A DNA stretch of 64,000 bases from Clarkia xantiana subsp. parviflora (Eukaryota > Streptophyta > Magnoliopsida > Myrtales > Onagraceae): positions 27,758,763 to 27,822,762 of the forward strand of contig JAPTYO010000007.1 of NCBI GenBank assembly GCA_036873135.1. The letters run 5' to 3'. The position numbers and the translations under genes are program-made. The notes below the pieces were generated by a model. That model was not told where the DNA came from. It did not search any database and worked only from the letters and a program-made list of their open reading frames with translations. Positions 55,770 through 64,000 of the stretch are shown here, one piece after another; the stretch's first letter is position 1, and each line of letters starts with the position of its first letter.

Positions 55770-57009
55770 ATGTTTTGCATAACAGAATCTGAGAATTCGA
55801 TTGAAATAGGATCACACAAGGGAAGAAGCAGGCACGATCAAATTGAACACAATCGCCGTTTTTGTAATGTTTCAGGGCCCACAGCCGCAGCTGCTAGTAC
55901 AGTTGTTCGCAGATCTGCATATCTTAAAGCGTTGCATAAGATGGGTTTCTGGAGGCCTCACCACCGCTGTAGCAGGGAAAAATATGGACCCCTTAAAGTC
56001 GTCGTTCGTACTAAAGCCGTTCACCTTACATTTAAAAGGCTTTTACATTTTCAGCCAAAAAAGTATGTACGTTTTTTGCATCAAAGAATGTTTTGTAGTT
56101 CATACCAGATGGAGAAGGAAGAACACGAACAAAGAGAGTCTGCCGCGGTGATTTGAATCGCCCGCCTCGCCTCTTCCTGCAAGCCGCCCGTTCCGCGCCT
56201 CCAACAGCACGTATGGTCTGCCTCCTTCTGCCGGCCGCAGCCGCTCAACCTCCGCCCGTCGCAGCCGGAAACAACAAAATAGATAGGCACCGCAGATCTG
56301 CAAGGCGCCCTTTCCGCGTCCTTCAATCGGTCGCCCGGTCCGGCTCTGTGACCGTCATCCACAGCCGTACCGTCTACAGTTTTGCAGATGGACATGTAAA
56401 ATCCAATTGATCCGTCACCACCGTTGGTAATGGTATCGCTTTTGTTTGTTGTTGGTTGAGAGAGTGGAGGAGGGGAAAATTGAAAAAGATTGAGAAGTTG
56501 AAAAAAAAATATATAGGGTAAGGTAATTATGATGGATACAATGGAGGGAGACATCAGATAGAAGAGAGGAAAATTGAAAAATGGGCTATGTAGACTTCCA
56601 ACAGGACTGGTAGAAGAAACGGTAGAAGATGGAAAAGTTAGAAAATGCAGGCGCTGTAGAATGACGTGGCTGTTGGGTGTGAGGACAGCCTAAACATTTA
56701 TTGTAGTTATAGATATAGATATACATATATATGCACTTACTTATCATAGCCCCTTAGGACTTTTTGGGGTTATAAGATAGCCCCTAGGACTTTTTTTTTG
56801 GTAAACATAGCCTCTAGGACTTCACCAAGATTAATGCTTGCACGTGGGACCCATCGCCATACGTAATTAATAGTTGCACGTGGGAACATCTAGCCGACAA
56901 CTTTGATTATGTGTACATATTTGATCCTTATTGAATGGATCGGCCAATGCTGCCTGACTTCGTGCATGTATTTAGTCATTTGACTTATCAACTATCGATT
57001 TATCGTCTC
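55770..57009. other. Unresolved stretch with a GC-richer island
   Basis: Bases 56150-56400 are GC-richer, with open frames on both strands and no recognisable domain. Minus-strand features near 56.46-56.52 kb (TATATATTTTTTTT, then CTCTCTCAACCAACAAC) could be a promoter and leader, but no start codon or fold can be defended. Bases 56740-56830 have a repeated ATAGCCCCTAGGACTTTTT. That phrase looks like one end of a MULE-like MITE whose other end may lie past the window. Confidence 0.35.
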
Positions 57010-57658
57010 TGATGGGCCCCGGCGAAGGCCGTTAGGCCCCTAAACGATTGTCAAACGGCGATTAGGCCCGTTGGGCTAGGAGCTGGGCTGCTGGAAGGCT
57101 AAGGGCTCCGACGGAAGGAGGTCCCGACATTGAATAGCCCCGAGTAAGTATGGCTCCGACAGGGGAGAGCCCCGAAGATATCGGACCTGGACGTAGTCGG
57201 TCCCGATATGGGAGTTGATACCACTCCCCGACACCGAATCCTCAACGATGCAACCTGGGAGTCTCCGATAATGATCGAGACTCGCCAGTAAGAGCACAAT
57301 CCCGGAAATCTCGCCATGATCACAGTAGTGGTATAATGGGCGAGATATGTGGGATACGAATAACTGTACAAGATACGTGGCAAGATATACGGCGAGATAT
57401 GTGGGATAGTGGATCACAATCCAACCGCCTAATCAGGTAACTGGGATAGCCTTTCCTCTATAAAAGGAGGGAAGTTATTCCAGATTAGGGTTACGTTCTA
57501 TATACACACAAATACTGCTTGTTTGATCTGTTGACCACCGTACTTACGTTAAGCATTGGAGAGGGATTCTGGGCCACCGCCCTCTATTCCCCTTCTGCAG
57601 GATTGCGAGGAGCTAAGGAATCCGTCACCGTAACCGGAGTTCCCGCCGTGATCCAACA
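57010..57658 (+). mobile_element. 5' LTR of a Ty3/gypsy (Tat-type) element
   Basis: The right edge is fixed by CCAACA at 57658 before the primer site. A TATA box (CTATAAAAGGAGG) lies near 57460. The left edge, TGATGGGCCCC at 57010, is a guess from the TG dinucleotide; it is not a good inverse of the right end. The 3' LTR is outside the window, so the LTR cannot be confirmed by comparison. Confidence 0.6.
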
Positions 57659-57659
57659 T

Positions 57660-57677
57660 TGGCGCCGTCTGTGGGAA
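57660..57677 (+). promoter_or_regulatory. Candidate primer-binding site
   Basis: TGGCGCCGTCTGTGGGAA begins one base after the LTR end and starts with TGG, as required to pair with a tRNA 3' CCA. The tRNA identity was not determined. Confidence 0.65.
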
Positions 57678-57724
57678 GGCAACAAAAAGCCAAAAGTAAG
57701 TTTGCTTCCCTCTGATTCTATACC

Positions 57725-60700
57725 ATGGCTGGCAACAGACCCCAGCGTTCAGGCAAGCAGGTGCCGGCCACCAGCAATCCCCCTGAGGATGCTACCCAGC
57801 ATCAGGATTTGAGAGATGATGGTGACAGCACTCGCCGAGACGACATCGCGCGAAGGAACAACCCCCCTGGTGGATCCAGGAACGAGACACCTTCCCAGAA
57901 TCCAGAGCTGGCCAGGGTAGTGGCAGAGGCCATGCCCCTATTCATGGAGGCCATGGAGGCCCTCCTAGACCGAAGAGAAGCTGCTAGAAGGCAGACCGAT
58001 CTACCGCCGCTCCCTCCGCGGCGAGATGCGCCCAGAAGGCATGTAGACGACAACCTACCACCACCCCCTCCGATGAGGGAACAGCCCATTCCCCCTAATC
58101 CAGCACCGGCGGAGAATTTCGTGGTCGATGGACCAGGGCCAGTGCAACAAAGGACTATTCCCCTGAATGGTCCCCTCACTGCTGATCAGGTGGTGAAGAT
58201 TGTGGGTATTTGCATGGGAGATCAGAAGCCCATGATGTCGGAATTGGGGAGTCAGGAGACCCATCCTTTCGTTCCCAGATTGATCCATACTCTGGCCCCT
58301 CCAGGCTTGGGTATCCCGAAGATAGACGAGTACGACGGGGTCGCGGACCCGGTTCGCCACGTGCAGAAGCACCTGACAGCGTGCATGGGCAGGACCCCGG
58401 ATGAGGATGTTATCTGTGCGTTGTTCCCGAGTACCTTGGGAGAGAAGGCGATGACATGGTTCTACAGTCTGCCCACTGGATGTATAACCTGTTGGAAGGA
58501 TATGCATCAGCGATTCATCGCCCAGTACCAAGGGCGTCGACGGCTGCTGAAGAGTGTTCGGACCCTGCACGAGGTGGTCCAGAGGCCCGATGAATCGCTG
58601 GCCCAATACTACCAGCGTTACAAGGCTGGTATGACCGAGCTGGATGAGGAGATATCGGAGGGCGAGGCCATCCGTACCTTCCTGAAAAACCTCAATCCCC
58701 CCTACGGCTCCGACTTACTTCACAGCGTCGCGGCCAAAAAAGTCTGGAACATGGAGGCACTCCAGGCGAGGGTAAAACAGCAAATCGACGTCCAAGAGTC
58801 GAAGATCGCTGCCGGAGAATTGGCTCCTCCCAAGGGGCGCGAAGGAAAGCAGTTGTTCAAACCATTGGACAACCGACACAAGAAGGATAGCTCCGAGGGT
58901 AGTCGGAGTCGTGGACGCTCCGATCGGAGGGAGGATAGGCGTCCGACCAAGAGGGACAGTCAGAGGGAGGAGTTTACCCCCCTCAACAGGCCTTTGAAAG
59001 AGGTCTTGGCGGTAATGGAGAAGCAAGGCCTCGCTCGTTTCCCCAAGAAGAAGGAAGGAGAAAAGTTGGGCTCCCGCACCGACCGTTACTGCCGATTCCA
59101 TCGAGCCTCTGGTCACGACACTGACCAGTGTCGGGAGTTGAAGAAGGAAATAGAGAAGCTTATCCAGAGGGGTAAGCTGACGGAATTTGTGGGAGACTCG
59201 CGCTGCAAGCCCCGTTCCCGATCTCGGTCAAGATCCAAATCTCGATCGAGGTCCCCAAGGAAGAGGAGGTTCGACGCAGAGCCTTCGGAGGGCCCATCAG
59301 GGTCCCGACAGAAGAGGATTATTAATGTGATCCATGGAGGGTTCGCTGCAGGGGGAGACACATCGTCTTCTCGAGAGCGTTATGCCAACCAAGTGCCAGT
59401 CGCAGTGGTTTTGGGAAAAAGATCTCGGTCGTGGACCCCGAAGGAGGAGATGGAGATAACCTTCTCGGCGAAGGATCTGGAGGGAGTAGAGACCCCCCAC
59501 GAGGATGCTCTAGTAGTGACATTGGACGTAGGGGGATTCGAAATGAAGAGGATCCTCATCGATGGAGGAAGCTCCTCCGACATCCTCTTCTCCGACGCCC
59601 TGGAGCAGATGGGGAAAAAGAAGAAAGACTTACGAGAGGTTAGCTTCCCGATGGTAGGATTTTGCGGCACAACCTCTTATCCATTGGGGGTCATTACGCT
59701 GCCCGTGTGGTTCGGCAGTGGCTGGAAGATGGAGAAGAGAGATGTGGAGTTCGTGGTGGTCGAATCCACAGGGACGTACAATGCGATCATTGGAAGAACC
59801 ACTATCAACCCGCTGATGGCAGTAGCCTCAACTGTCCATCAGAAACTGAAGTTCCCGACTGAGAATGGGGTCGGCGAAGTGAAAGGCGACCAGGTGGCGT
59901 CGAGACGATGCTATGTCAACGCCACGAGAAGATCAAGGAAGGAGGCTATGTCGGTTCTCCAAACAGACACTGATCCTCGAGAGGAGTTTGGGCGTCCCGC
60001 CCCCATGGAGGACCTAAAAGAAGTCGAGATAGATGGACCCGAGAGGAGGGTAAAGATCGGATCCGCCCTATCCGAGGAAAAAGCTCAGGAGTTGATCGCC
60101 CTATTGAAGGAATTCAAGGAGTTATTTGCCTGGTCTCCGAGCGATATGCCAGGAATCAGTCGGGACGTGATCGAGCATGAATTGAATATCGACCCCATGA
60201 TCAAGCTGATCGCACAGAAGAGACGTCCGATGGGAACAGACAAGAGGATTGCAATCCAGCAGGAGGTTGGCAGATTGCTCGACGCTGGGTTCATTAGGGA
60301 GATCCGATTCCAGACTTGGGTAGCCAACCCAGTGCTGGTGAGGAAGAGCAACGGGAAGTGGCGAATGTGTGTCGACTTCCGCGACTTAAACAAGGCTTGC
60401 CCGAAGGACTGTTATCCACTCCCTCGGATCGACCAACTGGTGGATGCTACATCGGGGCATGAGTTGCTAAGCTTTATGGATGCTTATTCTGGTTATAACC
60501 AGATAAAGATGGCGAAAAAGGATGCCCCACATACCGCCTTTTACGCTGACAGTGAAGTCTTCCAGTACGACGTCATGCCTTTCGGCCTGGTGAATGCGGG
60601 GGCGACATACCAGAGGATGGTGAACAAGCTGTTCGGGGACATGATTGGGAGTACCATGGAAGCCTATATAGATGACATGCTGGTGAAGTCCCGACGAGCA

Positions 60701-61381
60701 TCAGACCACGTTGGCAACTTGGCAATGGCCTTCGAGAGGATGAAGCTCCACCAGGTCCGCCTGAATCCAGCCAAATGTGCTTTCGGAGTCCATTCCGGGA
60801 AGTTCTTAGGCTTCATGGTGAGCCAGAGGGGGATCGAGGTGAATCCCGAAAAACTAAGGGCGATAGAGGAGATGCAGTCCCCGACCAATCATAGGGAGGT
60901 GCAGGTGCTGAACGGTCGGCTGGCTTCGATGAATCGCTTCTTATCCAAGGCCAGCGACCGGTCGATGCCATTTTTCAGTGTGTTAAGAGCCAACCGACAG
61001 TTCGAGTGGACTGCTGAATGTGAGGAGGCGTTCCAAGCGCTCAAACAACATCTCCGCGACCTCCCGCCACTTGCGAAGCCAATTCCAGGCGAGCCGCTCT
61101 ATCTTTATTTGGCTATTTCTTCGTTTGCAATAAGCTCTGTTCTAGTTAAAGCTGTCGAGGGCAATCAGATTCCTGTCTATTATGTAAGCAAGGCGTTTGC
61201 CAAGAGTGAAATGAATTACCCTCCGATTGAGAAGTACCTCTTTGCGTTGATTATTACTGCTCGAAAGTTACGGCCCTACTTCCATGCGCATGAAATTACG
61301 GTGTTGACATCAGCCATTGAAACACTTCTTAAACCGGCCCGATGCGTCGGGGAGACTAGTAAAGTGGGCCGTGGAACTTAG
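57725..61381 (+). CDS. Ty3/gypsy gag-protease-reverse transcriptase polyprotein
   Basis: 1218 codons starting at an ATG in good context (ACCATGG), 48 bases after the primer site. In order: proline-rich N terminus; retrotransposon gag domain (about residues 225-365, KAMTWFYSLP, RRRLLKSVRTL); an RS-rich basic region with YCRFHRASGHDTDQC near 455; aspartic protease with LIDGGSSSDIL near 612; reverse transcriptase with WRMCVDFRDLN and YIDDM near 980; and a first RNase H-like region (PVYYVSKAF). The frame closes in that region. Integrase and the second RNase H follow in another frame (61317-63320). The uninterrupted frame suggests a fairly young copy. Its codons are GC-rich compared with the host genes. 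Confidence 0.93.
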   Translation: MAGNRPQRSGKQVPATSNPPEDATQHQDLRDDGDSTRRDDIARRNNPPGGSRNETPSQNPELARVVAEAMPLFMEAMEALLDRREAARRQTDLPPLPPRRDAPRRHVDDNLPPPPPMREQPIPPNPAPAENFVVDGPGPVQQRTIPLNGPLTADQVVKIVGICMGDQKPMMSELGSQETHPFVPRLIHTLAPPGLGIPKIDEYDGVADPVRHVQKHLTACMGRTPDEDVICALFPSTLGEKAMTWFYSLPTGCITCWKDMHQRFIAQYQGRRRLLKSVRTLHEVVQRPDESLAQYYQRYKAGMTELDEEISEGEAIRTFLKNLNPPYGSDLLHSVAAKKVWNMEALQARVKQQIDVQESKIAAGELAPPKGREGKQLFKPLDNRHKKDSSEGSRSRGRSDRREDRRPTKRDSQREEFTPLNRPLKEVLAVMEKQGLARFPKKKEGEKLGSRTDRYCRFHRASGHDTDQCRELKKEIEKLIQRGKLTEFVGDSRCKPRSRSRSRSKSRSRSPRKRRFDAEPSEGPSGSRQKRIINVIHGGFAAGGDTSSSRERYANQVPVAVVLGKRSRSWTPKEEMEITFSAKDLEGVETPHEDALVVTLDVGGFEMKRILIDGGSSSDILFSDALEQMGKKKKDLREVSFPMVGFCGTTSYPLGVITLPVWFGSGWKMEKRDVEFVVVESTGTYNAIIGRTTINPLMAVASTVHQKLKFPTENGVGEVKGDQVASRRCYVNATRRSRKEAMSVLQTDTDPREEFGRPAPMEDLKEVEIDGPERRVKIGSALSEEKAQELIALLKEFKELFAWSPSDMPGISRDVIEHELNIDPMIKLIAQKRRPMGTDKRIAIQQEVGRLLDAGFIREIRFQTWVANPVLVRKSNGKWRMCVDFRDLNKACPKDCYPLPRIDQLVDATSGHELLSFMDAYSGYNQIKMAKKDAPHTAFYADSEVFQYDVMPFGLVNAGATYQRMVNKLFGDMIGSTMEAYIDDMLVKSRRASDHVGNLAMAFERMKLHQVRLNPAKCAFGVHSGKFLGFMVSQRGIEVNPEKLRAIEEMQSPTNHREVQVLNGRLASMNRFLSKASDRSMPFFSVLRANRQFEWTAECEEAFQALKQHLRDLPPLAKPIPGEPLYLYLAISSFAISSVLVKAVEGNQIPVYYVSKAFAKSEMNYPPIEKYLFALIITARKLRPYFHAHEITVLTSAIETLLKPARCVGETSKVGRGT

Positions 61382-63320
61382 CGAGTTTCGAATTCATTTC
61401 GCTCCGAGAACAGCTATCAAAGGGCAGGCATTGGCCGACTTTATAGTTGAATCTACTATCCCCGATCCTGAAGCAACGGAAACAGTAGAGGGGGCAACCG
61501 GGAATACTAAAGAGGCCCCGACGGCAGGGCAGTCGGAACAGCCAAATAAGGAGAACACCTGGGAGTTGTACACGGATGGCTCCTCAAGCTCGGACGGATC
61601 GGGTGCGGGGTTCGTATTGATTCCGCCAGGCGGGGCGGAGCCACTTCGATATGCATTGGCCCTAACATTTAGAGCCACCAATAACGAGGCGGAATATGAG
61701 GCTCTCATAACGGGGCTGAAAATCGCAAAGGGCACTGGAATTGAACATTTGAAGGTGAAGTGTGATGCTAGCCTGATTGTAAATCAGGTTCGGGGGCAGT
61801 ATGGAGCAAAGAATCCGGTCATGAAGAAGTATCTTCGGGAGGCTAGGACCTTGAAGGAGAGCTTCAAAAGCTTTGATATCGAGGCGATTCCGAGGGAAGA
61901 GAATGTGGAGGCTGATGCCTTGAGCAAATATGCCTTGGGGGCACCTTTGGAAGAGAGTCGGAAGGTACACTTCATGGAGAAGGTGATTCTATCGACCACC
62001 GATCCGTCAGAGGTGTGTGCTATCGGGACAGGGTCAGAGGAGGAATCCACTTGGATGACCCCGATGATTGTGTACTTAACTACGGGGGCACTTCCTGAAG
62101 ATAAAGTGGCAGCGGAGCGACTACGACGAATGTCAATTAATTACGCGATGGTGGATAACCAGTTGTACAAGAAGGGCTTGCTTTCGACGCCTTTCTTGAA
62201 ATGCGTGGCCGAACCTGATACGACTCGGATCCTGAGAGAATTGCATGAAGGAGTCGCAGCCTGTCACGAGGGCGCTCGATCTATCCTGAGGAAGGCGTTG
62301 AACTTGGGATATTATTGGCCTACGATGAATAAGGAGGCAACGGCGCTTGTTCGATCCTGTGACGCGTGTCAGAGATATGCTTCGAATATCACAGCCCCCG
62401 CCGCTGATTTGATGCCCATTGGGAGTGCTTGGCCCTTCGCACAGTGGGGCATTGACCTGGTGGGACCCCTTCCGAAAGCAAAGAGCCAGTGCACACATCT
62501 GCTGGTCGCGATCGACTACTTCTCGAAGTGGATCGAGGCTAAGCCGTTAGCCAAAACAACAGCAGGACATATCATTAAGTTCCTTCAGACCCGAATTTTG
62601 TCGAGATATGGGGTGCTGAAGGTGATCATCAGTGACAATGGTCCTCCGTTTAATGGGGCCCAGTTGGAGAGGTTCCTAGACGAGTTCGGTATCGAGCATC
62701 GAACAGCATCCGTCCACCACGCTCAGACCAATGGGCAGGTAGAGGCGGCCAACAAAATCGTGATGGAGGGCTTGAAGAAGAGGGTCTACGCTTTGGACGG
62801 AAAATGGCTGGACGAACTGGAGAACGTGTTGTGGGCGGTCCGAACGACACCCAAGAGGTCAACAGGTGAAACCCCGTTTGCACTTGTTTATGGAACAGAG
62901 GCGGTCGCTCCCGTGGAAATCGCTGTGGCGTCCCATCGAACCAGCAGCTATGAGCCCTCGACGAGTCCAGGAAGAGCCAGGATAGGACCTTTGACGAATG
63001 ACGAAACAAGGCGCCTGGAGTTATCCTTGCTAGAGGAAAAACGGCTGGAGGCCGACATAGCGCAAGCTCGGATGCGTTTGGCGACGGCCAGGTACTACAA
63101 TCGGAAGGTCAAGTCGCGACAGTTCTACGCAGGAGAACTGGTCCTACGACGGAATGAATTCGCCCTACAAGATCGGATCAACAAGATGTCCCCGAAATGG
63201 GAAGGGCCTTACAAGATCGTAGGCATGCCGGCCCCGAACGCTTACAAGTTAGAAGATCCCGACGGCAAGGTTCTAAGAAACACCTTTAGCGGTGAACATC
63301 TGAAGAAATGCCATGTTTGA
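61317..63320 (+). CDS. Ty3/gypsy RNase H and integrase (second frame)
   Basis: This continues the polyprotein in a frame shifted by +1 relative to the upstream part; the break is near 61.31 kb. A second RNase H (WELYTDGSSSSDGSGAGFVL, NNEAEYEAL, ENVEADALSKYA; about residues 82-205) of the archaeal type is followed by an H2C2 zinc motif (about 309-352, CDACQRYA). The integrase core has WGIDLVGPLP, IISDNGPPFNG and NGQVEAANK, giving the D-D-E set. A C-terminal domain follows (GPYKIVGMPAPNAYKLED). Two RNase H regions mark the Tat branch of plant Ty3/gypsy elements. Whether the shift is a lesion or a programmed frameshift cannot be told here; a lesion is more likely because most relatives use one frame. 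Confidence 0.9.
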   Translation: MKHFLNRPDASGRLVKWAVELSEFRIHFAPRTAIKGQALADFIVESTIPDPEATETVEGATGNTKEAPTAGQSEQPNKENTWELYTDGSSSSDGSGAGFVLIPPGGAEPLRYALALTFRATNNEAEYEALITGLKIAKGTGIEHLKVKCDASLIVNQVRGQYGAKNPVMKKYLREARTLKESFKSFDIEAIPREENVEADALSKYALGAPLEESRKVHFMEKVILSTTDPSEVCAIGTGSEEESTWMTPMIVYLTTGALPEDKVAAERLRRMSINYAMVDNQLYKKGLLSTPFLKCVAEPDTTRILRELHEGVAACHEGARSILRKALNLGYYWPTMNKEATALVRSCDACQRYASNITAPAADLMPIGSAWPFAQWGIDLVGPLPKAKSQCTHLLVAIDYFSKWIEAKPLAKTTAGHIIKFLQTRILSRYGVLKVIISDNGPPFNGAQLERFLDEFGIEHRTASVHHAQTNGQVEAANKIVMEGLKKRVYALDGKWLDELENVLWAVRTTPKRSTGETPFALVYGTEAVAPVEIAVASHRTSSYEPSTSPGRARIGPLTNDETRRLELSLLEEKRLEADIAQARMRLATARYYNRKVKSRQFYAGELVLRRNEFALQDRINKMSPKWEGPYKIVGMPAPNAYKLEDPDGKVLRNTFSGEHLKKCHV

Positions 63321-63449
63321 CAAATAAGTCGTCCGTAGAGGCGCGAAGATGTAATTAAGTCGCCCTGAGTGGTGCATGCTATCTTAAAGACATCAATCAA
63401 TAAAGAGGTTACTTCTGATCAAAGTATTCCTGAGTTGTTCTCGATACAT
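63321..63449 (+). other. 3' noncoding part of the gypsy element
   Basis: Short untranslated stretch between the integrase stop and the 50-bp array. The polypurine tract and 3' LTR were not reached. Confidence 0.6.
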
Positions 63450-64000
63450 TAAAAAGCGTCATTGGACGTCCGAAAATCCTTAAGTTTTTAAGGTCCGATT
63501 AAAAAGCGTCATTGGACGTCCGAAAATCCTTAAGTTTTTAAGGTCCGATTAAAAAGCGTCATTGGACGTCCGAAAATCCTTAAGTTTTTAAGGTCCGATT
63601 AAAAAGCGTCATTGGACGTCCGAAAATCCTTAAGTTTTTAAGGTCCGATTAAAAAGCGTCATTGGACGTCCGAAAATCCTTAAGTTTTTAAGGTCCGATT
63701 AAAAAGCGTCATTGGACGTCCGAAAATCCTTAAAGTTTTTAAGGTCCGATTAAAAAGCGTCATTGGACGTCCGAAAATCCTTAAGTTTTTAAGGTCCGAT
63801 TAAAAAGCGTCATTGGACGTCCGAAAATCCTTAAGTTTTTAAGGTCCGATTAAAAAGCGTCATTGGACGTCCGAAAATCCTTAAGTTTTTAAGGTCCGAT
63901 TAAAAAGCGTCATTGGACGTCCGAAAATCCTTAAGTTTTTAAGGTCCGATTAAAAAGCGTCATTGGACGTCCGAAAATCCTTAAGTTTTTAAGGTTCGAT
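63450..64000 (+). repeat. 50-bp tandem array in the gypsy 3' region
   Basis: About eleven copies of AAAAAGCGTCATTGGACGTC followed by CGAAAATCCTTAAGTTTTTA and AGGTCCGATT, starting at 63451 with a 50-base period. Copies are nearly identical: one extra base near 63733 and a C-to-T change near the window end. Each unit contains the palindromes GACGTC and CCTTAAG...TTAAGG. The array runs off the window, so its length is unknown. Confidence 0.97.

Noticed and set aside
55731..56156. Plus-strand 141-codon open frame
   Set aside because: It begins antisense to the Copia RNase H remnant and shows no domain.
56081..56554. Minus-strand 157-codon open frame
   Set aside because: No recognisable domain, other frames are equally open in this GC-richer patch, and exon structure cannot be supported.
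63450..64000. Regular 50-bp repeats considered as CRISPR or a promoter array
   Set aside because: Contiguous identical units with no spacers in the 3' region of a retrotransposon.

Overview
The window is nuclear DNA of a eudicot plant. It is AT-rich between genes, has GT-AG introns, carries plant gene families and a plant microRNA (miR166), and is crowded with nested plant transposons. The species cannot be named from the sequence. I see four host loci. (1) A small-heat-shock-like, membrane-anchored protein of the RTM2 type (476-1200, minus, 2 exons). (2) A divergent annexin (11745-13197, minus, 4 exons). (3) A 1086-residue ankyrin-RCC1 protein resembling animal IBTK (21136-28035, plus, 10 exons). 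(4) A MIR166 locus (43211-43718, plus) whose hairpin loop is expanded by tandem repeats. All exon joins given keep the frame, and each junction has GT/AG sites.

The rest is mostly transposable elements, many with intact terminal repeats and target-site duplications (TSDs). From 1.98 to 6.21 kb lies a nest: a decayed hAT element holds a second hAT, which holds a MULE-like MITE, next to a Helitron end and a captured NAC-gene fragment. Further hAT elements lie at 7140-7833, 9373-10072 and 48079-49430, the last with another hAT inside it. MITEs of one family sit in four different introns of the IBTK-like gene.

The centrepiece is a 10,338-bp Mutator-like element (29058-39395) with a perfect 9-bp TSD and inverted ends. 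It carries two convergent genes: a 10-exon transposase of 1295 residues on plus, and a 142-residue GRF zinc-finger protein with a membrane segment on minus. The layout recalls mudrA/mudrB of maize MuDR, but the second protein has different domains. This element is inserted in a palindromic MITE, holds another palindromic MITE in its first intron, and has a short TIR-only relative 1.2 kb away at 40.6 kb.

From 45.4 to 55.8 kb there are fragments of one Copia LTR family in both orientations, two Helitron 3' ends, a 901-bp MULE-like element with a GC-rich core, and long TA and GATA microsatellites. From about 57.0 kb to the end lies a Ty3/gypsy element of the Tat type (two RNase H regions). It has a 5' LTR, primer-binding site, gag-pol with one frame break near 61.31 kb, and a 50-bp tandem array that runs off the window; its 3' LTR is outside.
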